Shown here piece after piece: positions 7,525 through 15,600 of a DNA stretch of 16,709 nt. Both the position numbers and the translations under genes were made by a program. Within the stretch, counting starts at the first letter, position 1, and each line of letters starts with the position of its first letter. The DNA is from an uncultured Oscillospiraceae bacterium (GTDB lineage: Bacteria > Bacillota > Clostridia > Oscillospirales > Oscillospiraceae): the NCBI GenBank assembly GCA_900756575.1, contig CAAEKQ010000144.1, positions 1-16,709 of the forward strand, given 5' to 3'. The notes below the pieces were generated by a model that was given only the letters and a program-made list of their open reading frames with translations, made no database searches and was not told where the DNA came from.

Positions 7525-7563
7525 GTCTCTCTGTTAGAGACGGGATGAAGGGCATTTTTGTTT
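7510..7563 (+). terminator. T-box-controlled intrinsic terminator
   Basis: A 13-bp stem TGCCTTTCGTCCC (7510-7522) / GGGATGAAGGGCA (7542-7554), with two G-T wobbles, is capped by an inner GTCTCT (7525-7530) / AGAGAC (7536-7541) stem and followed by TTTTTGTTT (7555-7563). It lies just before the RBS of the AspRS-GatC gene and competes with the antiterminator. Confidence 0.93.
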
Positions 7564-7584
7564 ATGTTGGAAAGGGTGGTTTTC

Positions 7585-9666
7585 ATGCTCAAGCGCACCA
7601 TTTACTGCGGCGCACTGAGAGAGTCGGCAATTGGAAAGAATGAAACCGTCTGCGGCTGGGTACAGACCAAGCGCGACATGGGCGGCGTTGTATTCATCGA
7701 CCTGAGAGACCGGGAAGGGATTTTGCAGGTGGTATTCGATGCCCGGGAGCTGTCGGCGGAGGAATTTACCGCGGCAGACCGACTGAAAAATGAGACGGTG
7801 ATTGCGGTTCACGGCTATGTTCGGAAGCGCGATCCCGAGACGGTCAACCCCAAGCTGGAGACCGGCACCGTGGAGCTCCGGGCCAAGCAGCTGGAGGTGA
7901 TCTCCGAGGCTGACCCGCTGCCCTTCTCTGTGGAGGACGGCACCAGCAATGAAGCTCTGCGGCTCAAGTACCGGTATCTGGATCTGCGCCGCCCCGAGAT
8001 GATCGGCCGGCTGAAATTCCGCCATCGGGTGCAGAAGTGTGCCGAGGATTATCTGGATGCCCACGGCTTCCTGTCCGTGGAGACCCCCATGCTGACGAAA
8101 TCCACCCCCGAGGGCGCAAGAGACTATCTGGTTCCCTCCCGGGTACACAACGGCAAGTTCTATGCGCTGCCCCAGTCTCCCCAGATTTTTAAGCAGCTTT
8201 TGATGGTGGGCGGCATCGACCGGTACTATCAGGTGGCCCGGTGCTTCCGAGACGAGGATCTGCGGGCAGACCGTCAGCCGGAGTTCACCCAGGTGGATAT
8301 GGAAATGAGCTTTGTGGAGCAGGAGGACGTGCTCCAGCATCTGGAGAGCATGTTCAAGTATATGTTCAAGGAGCTTATGGGCGTAGAATTCCCCGGCCCG
8401 TTCCCCCGCCACACCTGGACGGAGTGCATGGACAAGTATGGCTCCGATAAGCCTGACCTGCGATTTGATCTTCCCATTGTGGACCTGACGGAGACGGTGA
8501 AGGACTGCGGTTTCTCCGTATTCAAGAATGCCCTGAAAAAGGGCGGTGTGGTTCGCGCCATCAATGTTCGCGGTCATGCGGACTTCACCCGGACGGAGAT
8601 CGAGATGCTCACCGACGAGGCGCTGCATCTGGGGGCCAAGGGCATGGCATGGATTGCATGGCGGCCCACCGGCGAAATCTACTCCATCCTTACCAAGTAT
8701 TTTACCCAGGAGCAGATGGATGCGCTGCTGTCGGAGATGGGCGCAGCCCCCGGCGACTTCATCCTGTTCTCTGCGGATAAGCTCGCCACTGTGCGCAAGG
8801 TGCTGGGCGGTCTGCGGCTGAAGCTGGCGGATCATCTGAATCTCCGCCGGGATGAGTGGAACATCCTGTTTGTCACCGACTTCCCCCAGTTTGAATACTC
8901 CGAGGAGGAGGAACGCTGGGTTTCCACCCACCATCCCTTTACCATGCCCTATCCCGAGGATGTGCAGTATCTGCTGAGCGATCCCGGCCGGGTGCGTGCC
9001 CAGGCCTTTGACGTGGTGCTCAACGGCATCGAGCTGGGCAGCGGCTCCGTTCGTATCCATCAGCGGGAAGTTCAGAACCTGATGTTCGAGGCCCTGGGCT
9101 TCTCTCAGGAGCAGATCGATGAGCGGTTCGGCTTTATGGTCAATGCGTTCCGTTATGGCACGCCGCCCCACGCCGGTTTTGCATTCGGTCTGGACCGGTT
9201 TGTGATGCAGCTGACCAAGGCCGCCTCTCTGCGTGACGTCATCGCGTTCCCGAAGCTCAAGGATGCATCCTGCCCCCTGACCGATGCGCCCAACACCGTA
9301 GACGAGGAGCAACTGGAGGTGCTGGGCATCGGCGCCCGGGACGAAAGCGGCGTAATGCGCGGTGCCAAAGCATCGAAGGATACCCAGTCCGGCATCGACA
9401 TTCAGCACGTGGCCGACCTTTCCATGCTGAAAATCCCCGCCGGAGAGCAGGAGAGCATTCGGAAGGATCTGCTGGAGGTGGTTGCCTTTGCCGATCAGCT
9501 GGCGAAGATCGACACCGAAGGCGTAGAACCTATGGCGCACATCGGCGGACTCCAGAACGTATGGCGGGAGGATACCGTCCGCCCGTCCGTCAATCGGGAT
9601 CTGCTGCTGGAGAACGCACCGGCCAAGCAGGACGGCTATATCTTTGTACCCCAGGTGGTTGAGTAA
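7585..9666 (+). CDS. aspS-gatC: Aspartyl-tRNA synthetase (likely Asp/Asn type) fused to GatC
   Basis: A continuous 693-residue frame. Residues 1-586 form a full bacterial AspRS: OB-fold anticodon domain (1-110), RYLDLRRPEM (130-139), STPEGARDYL (173-182), motif 2 around CFRDEDLRADRQPEF (220-234), the GAD insertion (about 305-425) and motif 3, PPHAGFAFGLDRF (527-539). After the normal AspRS end (TDAPNTVDEEQLEVL) and a short linker (587-602), residues 603-693 match GatC along its length: IDIQHVADLSML, FADQLAKIDTEGVEP, REDTVRPS and ENAPAKQDGYIFVPQVVE. GatC wraps around GatA to stabilise GatCAB, so the fusion tethers the synthetase to the amidotransferase. ATG 7585 follows AAAGGG (7571-7576); earlier in-frame starts fall at the terminator T-run. 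GatA follows after 12 bases, and no separate gatC exists here. Charging of tRNA(Asn) is inferred from the fusion and the Asn T-box. Met32 and Glu85 occupy positions tied to tRNA discrimination but match neither known pattern. Confidence 0.93.
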   Translation: MLKRTIYCGALRESAIGKNETVCGWVQTKRDMGGVVFIDLRDREGILQVVFDARELSAEEFTAADRLKNETVIAVHGYVRKRDPETVNPKLETGTVELRAKQLEVISEADPLPFSVEDGTSNEALRLKYRYLDLRRPEMIGRLKFRHRVQKCAEDYLDAHGFLSVETPMLTKSTPEGARDYLVPSRVHNGKFYALPQSPQIFKQLLMVGGIDRYYQVARCFRDEDLRADRQPEFTQVDMEMSFVEQEDVLQHLESMFKYMFKELMGVEFPGPFPRHTWTECMDKYGSDKPDLRFDLPIVDLTETVKDCGFSVFKNALKKGGVVRAINVRGHADFTRTEIEMLTDEALHLGAKGMAWIAWRPTGEIYSILTKYFTQEQMDALLSEMGAAPGDFILFSADKLATVRKVLGGLRLKLADHLNLRRDEWNILFVTDFPQFEYSEEEERWVSTHHPFTMPYPEDVQYLLSDPGRVRAQAFDVVLNGIELGSGSVRIHQREVQNLMFEALGFSQEQIDERFGFMVNAFRYGTPPHAGFAFGLDRFVMQLTKAASLRDVIAFPKLKDASCPLTDAPNTVDEEQLEVLGIGARDESGVMRGAKASKDTQSGIDIQHVADLSMLKIPAGEQESIRKDLLEVVAFADQLAKIDTEGVEPMAHIGGLQNVWREDTVRPSVNRDLLLENAPAKQDGYIFVPQVVE

Positions 9667-9678
9667 GGAGGGACAAGC

Positions 9679-11124
9679 ATGAACATCACGGAATTGACAG
9701 TAAAGCAGCTGGCAAAGGCGCTGGAGCAGAAGAAGCTCTCCGCCCGGGACGCTGCGGAAGCATATTTTTCCGCCATCGGACAGAAGGATGGCGATGTGGG
9801 CGCCTACCTGACCGTGACCCGGGAGCTGGCGCTGCATCAGGCGACGGCAGTGGACGAAAAGCGGGCCAAGGGCGAGAAGCTCTCGGCACTGGCCGGCATT
9901 CCCTGCGGCATTAAGGATAATATCTGCACCAGAGGAACCACCACCACCTGCGCTTCAAAAATGCTGGAGCATTTTGTGCCCCCCTATGACGCGGCGGTGA
10001 TGGAAAAGCTCCAGGGCCAGCAGACCGTTATGCTGGGCAAGCTCAACATGGACGAATTTGCAATGGGCTCCTCCACGGAGAACTCCTATTATAAAGTGAC
10101 CCGGAATCCCCGAAATTTAGACTGCGTTCCCGGCGGTTCCTCCGGCGGCTCTGCTGCGGCAGTGGCAGCGGGTGAGGCGGCCTTTACCCTGGGCTCCGAT
10201 ACCGGTGGATCCATTCGTCAGCCCGCTGCCTTCTGCGGTGTGGTTGGCATGAAGCCCACCTATGGTCTGGTCAGCCGCTATGGCCTGATCGCCTTTGCAT
10301 CCTCGCTGGATCAGATCGGCCCCCTGACTCGGGACGTTTACGACAACGCCATGGTGCTGGAGGCCATCTGCGGACAGGACAAGCGGGATTCCACCAGTCT
10401 GCCCGGTTCTGAGCTGAAACTCACCGCAGGCATTGAGAACGGCGTAAAGGGTATGCGGTTTGCCCTGCCCAAGGAGTATTTCTCCGATGCGCTGAACCCC
10501 GAAATCGCGGCGGCCATCCGTGCGGCGGCCCATCGGCTGGAGACCCTGGGCGCTCAGGTGGATGAGGTGAGCATCCGGGAGCTGGAATACGCGCTGCCTG
10601 CCTACTATGTTATCTCCTCTGCGGAGGCGTCCTCCAACCTGGCCCGGTTTGACGGCGTGAAATACGGCTTCCGGGCGGAGAACGTAAAGGAAATCCATGA
10701 TCTCTACAAGGAAACCCGTACCCAGGGCTTTGGTGCAGAGGTGAAGCGGCGGATTATGCTGGGCTCCTTTGTGCTGTCGGCAGGCTATTATGACGCTTAT
10801 TATAAGAAGGCGCTCCAGGTTCGGACGCTGCTGAAGGGCGCGTTTGACCGGGTGTTTGAGGGCTATGATGCGATTCTTGCGCCGGTGGCGCCGACCACGG
10901 CTTACAAGATCGGAGAAAAGACCAAGGATCCCCTGGAGATGTACCTGGGCGACGTCTATACGGTGCCCGTGAATATTGCGGGACTTCCGGCGCTGTCCCT
11001 GCCCTGCGGCAAGGATCACGGCGGGCTGCCCATTGGAATGCAGCTGATCGGAAAGCCCTTCTCGGAGCCCACGCTGTATCGGGCGGGCTTCGCCTTTGAG
11101 CAGGATGGAGGTAGTGAGGCATGA
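9679..11124 (+). CDS. gatA: Asp-tRNA(Asn)/Glu-tRNA(Gln) amidotransferase subunit A
   Basis: The glutaminase subunit of GatCAB, an amidase-signature enzyme that frees ammonia from glutamine and passes it to GatB. It has 481 residues, normal for the family. The Ser-cisSer-Lys triad is visible as Lys79 (GIPCGIKDN), Ser154 (PGGSSGGSAA) and Ser178 (LGSDTGGSIRQPA), the same numbers as I recall for the S. aureus enzyme. GMKPTYGLVSRYG and the C-terminal GLPALSLPCG and GLPIGMQLIG are also typical. The start is supported by GGAGGG directly after the preceding stop codon. It overlaps gatB by four bases (ATGA), a sign of translational coupling. Its usual small partner GatC is supplied by the C-terminal domain of the upstream fusion protein. 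Confidence 0.97.
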   Translation: MNITELTVKQLAKALEQKKLSARDAAEAYFSAIGQKDGDVGAYLTVTRELALHQATAVDEKRAKGEKLSALAGIPCGIKDNICTRGTTTTCASKMLEHFVPPYDAAVMEKLQGQQTVMLGKLNMDEFAMGSSTENSYYKVTRNPRNLDCVPGGSSGGSAAAVAAGEAAFTLGSDTGGSIRQPAAFCGVVGMKPTYGLVSRYGLIAFASSLDQIGPLTRDVYDNAMVLEAICGQDKRDSTSLPGSELKLTAGIENGVKGMRFALPKEYFSDALNPEIAAAIRAAAHRLETLGAQVDEVSIRELEYALPAYYVISSAEASSNLARFDGVKYGFRAENVKEIHDLYKETRTQGFGAEVKRRIMLGSFVLSAGYYDAYYKKALQVRTLLKGAFDRVFEGYDAILAPVAPTTAYKIGEKTKDPLEMYLGDVYTVPVNIAGLPALSLPCGKDHGGLPIGMQLIGKPFSEPTLYRAGFAFEQDGGSEA

Positions 11125-12545
11125 TTGCAAATTATGAGATGGTCATTGGACTGGAAGTCCATGTAGAGCTGAAAACTGCCACAAAGATTTTCTGCGGCTG
11201 CTCCACCAAGTTCGGCGCCGCACCCAACACCCAGTGCTGCCCGGTGTGCACGGGTATGCCCGGTTCTCTGCCAGTACTCAATGGCAAGGTGGTGGAGTAT
11301 GCGGTAAAGGCCGGACTTGCCACCGGCTGCAAAATCGCCACCTATTCCAAGCAGGATCGGAAGAACTATTTCTACCCCGATCTGCCTAAGGCCTATCAGA
11401 TTTCCCAGTATGATCTCCCGCTGTGCAGCGAGGGCCATCTGGACATTGAGACCGAAAGCGGCAAAAAACGCATCGGCATTACCAGAATCCACATTGAGGA
11501 GGACGCCGGTAAGCTGGTGCATCAGGAGGGCAAGGGTACGTTCATCGACTGCAACCGCTGCGGTGTGCCCCTGATCGAGATCGTATCCGAGCCGGATATG
11601 CGCTTTGCCGAGGAGGCCAAGGCATATCTTCAGAAGCTCCGTGCGATCATCCTCTACACCGGCGTTTCCGACTGCAAGATGAACGAGGGCTCCCTCCGGT
11701 GTGACGTGAACCTGTCCATCCGCAAGAAGGGCAGCGACAAGCTGGGAACCCGGACGGAGATGAAGAACCTCAACAGCTTCCAGAACGTGGTCAAGGCCAT
11801 CGAGTATGAATATGCCCGTCAGGTCAGCGTACTGGAGGAAGGCGGCGAAGTCATCCAGGAGACCCGGCGCTTTGATATGAACACCGGCAAGACCTCCTCC
11901 ATGCGCTCCAAGGAAAATGCGGACGATTACCGCTATTTCCCCGACCCGGATCTGGTACCCATTGTGGTGAGCACGGAATTCCTGGAGGAGATCCGGAAGT
12001 CCATCCCCGTGCTGCCGGATCAGCGGAAGGCAAGCTATCAGGAAAAGTACGGCCTGTCTTCCCTGGCGGCCGAGACACTGGTGACCCGGAAGGACATTGC
12101 CGACTACTTTGAAACCATAGCAGGAGAGACGGAATATCCGCTGCTGGCGGCCAATCTGGTTTCCGGCGAGGTGGCCCGGCTTTGCCCCGAGGAGCAGGCG
12201 GTACCCGTTGCCCCCGAACACATTGCGGTGCTCTCTGACCTCTTGGGGCAGGGCAAGATCAACGGCGGTACCTGCAAAAAGGTCATCGCCCAGTTGTTCC
12301 GGGAGGACGGCGACCCGGTGGCGATCATCGAGGCCCAGGGACTCCAGCAGATCAGCGATCCCCAGGTGCTGCGGCCCATGGCGGAGGAGGTTCTGCACCA
12401 GAGCCAGAAGGTGGTGCAGGACTACAAGGGCGGCAACAAGAATGCCTTCCATGCCCTGGTGGGCCAGATGATGAAAAAGACCCAGGGAAAAGGAAATCCC
12501 CAGGTCATTGGCCAGGTGCTCAGCGAGCTGCTGGACGAAGCATAA
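11121..12545 (+). CDS. gatB: Asp-tRNA(Asn)/Glu-tRNA(Gln) amidotransferase subunit B
   Basis: The tRNA-binding and ATP-dependent kinase subunit of GatCAB: it phosphorylates the side chain of Asp or Glu on misacylated tRNA and amidates it with ammonia from GatA. It has 474 residues, family-typical. The catalytic cradle shows IGLEVHVEL (9-17), YFYPDLPK (83-90), HIEEDAGK (124-131) and EIVSEPDMR (153-161). A CxC (25, 27) plus CxxC (40, 43) pair is a likely zinc site. The C-terminal third, ending in QVIGQVLSELL, is the helical plus YqeY-like tail that holds the tRNA elbow. Its ATG overlaps the gatA stop. No gene follows in the operon; three hairpins end the unit. It probably also serves Glu-tRNA(Gln) if the genome lacks GlnRS, which this window cannot show. 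Confidence 0.97.
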   Translation: MIANYEMVIGLEVHVELKTATKIFCGCSTKFGAAPNTQCCPVCTGMPGSLPVLNGKVVEYAVKAGLATGCKIATYSKQDRKNYFYPDLPKAYQISQYDLPLCSEGHLDIETESGKKRIGITRIHIEEDAGKLVHQEGKGTFIDCNRCGVPLIEIVSEPDMRFAEEAKAYLQKLRAIILYTGVSDCKMNEGSLRCDVNLSIRKKGSDKLGTRTEMKNLNSFQNVVKAIEYEYARQVSVLEEGGEVIQETRRFDMNTGKTSSMRSKENADDYRYFPDPDLVPIVVSTEFLEEIRKSIPVLPDQRKASYQEKYGLSSLAAETLVTRKDIADYFETIAGETEYPLLAANLVSGEVARLCPEEQAVPVAPEHIAVLSDLLGQGKINGGTCKKVIAQLFREDGDPVAIIEAQGLQQISDPQVLRPMAEEVLHQSQKVVQDYKGGNKNAFHALVGQMMKKTQGKGNPQVIGQVLSELLDEA

Positions 12546-12554
12546 AAATGGAGC

Positions 12555-12575
12555 GCTGCAATTTTTCGTTGCAGC
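12555..12575. terminator. First of three hairpins after gatB
   Basis: GCTGCAA (12555-12561) / TTGCAGC (12569-12575), 7 bp with loop TTTTTCG, begins ten bases after the gatB stop. It has no T-run after it, so it may act as an RNA-stabilising 3' hairpin or pause site more than as a terminator. Confidence 0.45.
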
Positions 12576-12582
12576 ACTTGTC

Positions 12583-12623
12583 AAGAAAAAGTAGACACCC
12601 ACACGTTTGTGGGTGCCTACTTT
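12583..12623 (-). terminator. Rho-independent terminator for the minus-strand peptidase
   Basis: The 15-pair stem AAAGTAG (12588-12594) plus CACCCACA (12596-12603) against TGTGGGTG (12608-12615) plus CTACTTT (12617-12623), with one A-C mismatch and a 4-base loop, is followed on the minus strand by TTTTTCTT. It lies about 70 bases past the peptidase stop. It could also terminate plus-strand read-through weakly. Confidence 0.75.
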
Positions 12624-12631
12624 CATTTTAC

Positions 12632-12665
12632 GGGTGGAAACACAAAATTGTGTTTCCACCCTTTT
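12632..12665 (+). terminator. Terminator-like perfect hairpin of the gatB unit
   Basis: GGGTGGAAACACA (12632-12644) / TGTGTTTCCACCC (12649-12661) is a perfect 13-bp stem with loop AAAT, followed by TTTT (12662-12665). It is about 90 bases past the gatB stop, so it would be the final plus-strand terminator between convergent genes. Confidence 0.7.
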
Positions 12666-12693
12666 AATTGACTTACTTGCGAAACAAGCGCAA

Positions 12694-15600
12694 TTACTTG
12701 CTGCGGTACAGCAGGGTAACGAAGTTGCCGCGGTTGCAGGTGGCGGTGGTGCCAAAGGTGGTGGCATTCTGACCGTTGGTGATGCCATTCTTATAGGCCC
12801 ACAGCACTGCGTCATAGCAGAAGCTGCCTTCCTTCACATCGGTGAAGGGAAGCTCCACGTCTGCCACATCGGGCTTGCCTGCTGCACGGTACAGGAAGGT
12901 AACAACCTGGCCGCGGGTTGCAGGAGCGGAGGGAGCAAAGGTGGTAGCGGTGGTGCCCTCGGTGATGCCCTTGGAAACGGCCCACTTCACAGCATCGTAG
13001 CAGTAGCTGCCTTCCTTCACATCGGTGAAGGGCATCTTCAGATCGGATACGTCGGGCTCACCGGCTGCACGATACAGCATGGTGACGATCTGGCCGCGAG
13101 AGCAGTTCTCCTTGGGACCAAAGGTGGTCTCGGTCAGGCCCTTGGTGATGCCGTTCTCCACGGCCCACAGAACTGCATCATAGCAGTAGCTGCCCTCTGC
13201 CACATCGGTGAAGGGATTCTTCACGACGGGCTCCTCGGCCTTCTCGTTGGCGGGGATCACGGCGTTGACGGAGGAGTTCTCCAGGGTGATCTGATAGTTC
13301 TGGGCGTATCTGGCCTTGCCCTGCTCATAGGTGTAGATGACCAGAGCCAGCTTGTGACCTTCCTTCACAGTGTAAAGGTTGGGCTGGAGATACAGGGTGT
13401 AGTCATGGTTCTCGCCGGCCTTCAGCGCAATCTTGTTGGTTGCGGAAGCGGAGTCATAACCGGCGGTGGGGTTGCAGAGATCCATCCAGCCGCGTGCAAT
13501 GATCTTGTAGGTCACGTCGGTGGTCTGGAGCTCGGCATAATCGTAGTTTGTCAGGCCGCCGCCCATCCAAGCGCCGCCCTCAACCTTGGTCTTGGGAACA
13601 TAGCTGCCCTGGGTGTTGAACGCGGGGAAGGTGGTGCCTTCGGGAGCGATATCCACCAGCATTGCGCTGACCATCAGAGCGTCGCGGTCTTCGATTGCAG
13701 TCTCCTCTGCGGCGGTTGCAGCAGCCAGAGTGACCTTGCTGGTAGCCTTGCCCACGAAGTTGTCGTGATCCAGTGCGCTCAGATCCTCATCGGCAATGGC
13801 ATTGTCATGATCCACGGTGCCTCTGGGGGTTGCGGGAGTGGTGTAGTTGTCAGCGGAAGCGGTGAAGTTCACGGCGACGCTGCCCTTGATTACGGTATCA
13901 GCGGTGACATCCATAGTGTACATAGCGCTGACATCGGTAGCAGCCTTGGTGAGCTTATCTCTCCAGTTGCTCCGGGTGATGCCCTGAGCGGCATAATCGC
14001 TGTTGATGGTGGTGGTACCGGTCTTGGAAGCGTCCTTCAGAACCACATCCTCGTCGGTATCCCAGCTGTCATAGGTGTGCCATACGGAGCCGTCGGAGTT
14101 GTCCTGAGCGGTAACAGCAGCCATATCCTCAGCGCCGTTCTCCACACCGTAGAGGTAGTGGCTGAACCAGCGGTTGAGCACATTGTTGTAGGACTCGCCG
14201 TCGATGTAGAACTCCAGGTTGCCGGCAGGATAGCTGGGGGTCAGATGAGCATCCTGGTGGAGCAGCAGCTTCACGTTGACGCCGGCAGTCTCATAGGCCT
14301 TGTACATCAGGTCGAATTCCTTGGTACGAACGTTGTCGTCGTTGAGGCCATGGACGATCAGTGCGGGGCACTTGATGTTCTCGGCATTCAGGGTGTAGTC
14401 ACGAACCTTCCAGTGGTCGGAATAGTCGCCGTTGGTGGCCAGCTGATCCTGCTGAATCTGATACAGGTAGTTGCCGTACTTCTCAGCGATGGTAGCATAG
14501 TCGGTGGGATCCAGGTAACGGCCATTGCAGTACCAGGCCAGGTACTCGGAATAGCTTACGTTGCTGCTGGTGGAAATGCCCTGGGAGTTGGTGTACTCAT
14601 ACCAGCTGGCAATGCCTGCAACGGGAACGATGGTCTCCAGACCCTCAACGCCGGTGGTAGCCAGACCAAACTGGGTGGTACCTGCATAGGAACGGCCGGT
14701 CATACCAACCTTGCCGCTGGACCAATCGGCCTTGATGGCAATGTTGCTGGTCTTGTCGGTGTAAGCGGTGCGGTCGCCGTGGAGCCACTCGATGACGCAC
14801 TTGAATGCATCGATCTCCAGATCAGTGCCGCAGGTCTCAAAGCCGTCGGAGCCCTTGGTGCCCAGACCGCCGCACTCTACCACAGCGTAGCCACGGGTCA
14901 GATAGTAGTCATACCACTCCAGATCCTCGTAGTCATACATATACTCATAGGGGTTCCAGTAGTACCAGTCAGCACTGTTTGCCTGAGCGGCAGCCTGTGC
15001 AGTGGTAGCGGTAGCAACAGGAACACGAGCTGCGGGCTGGCTGTAGAGCTTGGTGATGTCATAGGACTCATTGCCCAGGTTTTTGCCGGGGCTCATGGAG
15101 CTGTTGCAGCCGGTGATATAGGGACGAGCCTCATAGATCGTGGCTGCCTGGTAGTCGCCTTCCATGGCTGCACGGGGAATCTGAACAACAGCCTTTACCA
15201 GATCCAGCTTGCCGTCATCGTCGGTGTCGTAGTTGGTTTCAACATAAACACAGTAACGGATGATATCGCTGTCCTCGTTGCTATACCCCTCGGTCACAGA
15301 GCCGGTGGTATAGGGGAAGATGGGCTGTGCCATGCCGTTCATGAACAGGGGCTCCATCTTATCTGCATGGAGCGCTGCATACATGGTGTCGGCTACAGCC
15401 TTCATCTGGTGGTATGCCTCCAGGGTGCAGGGAGCGGTGGTGTCGGTATCTTCGGCAATCATGCCCATGCTACGAGCCTGAGCCATGTAGTCAGCGGGGT
15501 AGGAACCCAGCTGCTCCTCCGTCATACCGGTCCACAGCAGCAGTGCGCGGACTGCATCTGCAACCGACAGCTCTGCCGTTGCGGACGCTTCATCAGGAAT

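Larger units (their letters stand above)
7267..7563 (+). ncRNA. T-box riboswitch, specifier loop reading AAC (Asn)
   Basis: This leader senses uncharged tRNA and allows transcription of the operon when aminoacyl-tRNA is scarce. The T-box sequence ATGGGTGGTACCACGG (7482-7497) is canonical. Folding by hand: the base of Stem I pairs CTATGAT (7291-7297) with ATCAGTAG (7408-7415, one bulged G); above it GGAA (7311-7314) pairs with TTCC (7399-7402). The internal loop between them has AAGTAA on the 5' side and AACGA (7403-7407) on the 3' side, so AAC, an Asn codon followed by a purine, is the specifier. Higher up are CGCCG (7320-7324) / CGGCG (7355-7359), the conserved AGAGAG (7328-7333) and GCTGG (7333-7337) / CCAGC (7350-7354). 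Then comes a Stem II region (TCAGC 7428-7432 / GCTGA 7441-7445) and a Stem III hairpin with GCAA tetraloop (7465-7478). An Asn specifier fits the downstream amidotransferase operon. The exact specifier register is a manual inference. Confidence 0.93.

Noticed and set aside
7558..7584. Upstream starts TTG 7558 and ATG 7564 for the AspRS-GatC protein
   Set aside because: They lie in or right after the T-run of the terminator with no Shine-Dalgarno sequence; ATG 7585 has AAAGGG in place and gives the standard AspRS N-terminus.
9343..9390. The AspRS-GatC fusion as a sequencing frame error
   Set aside because: The frame is the same on both sides, the linker has normal codons, the AspRS end is complete and no stop codon or RBS for a separate gatC appears at the boundary.
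7534..9837. A 767-residue minus-strand frame across the AspRS-GatC gene
   Set aside because: It is His/Leu/Gly-rich shadow coding, spans the T-box terminator and has no homology or start signals.
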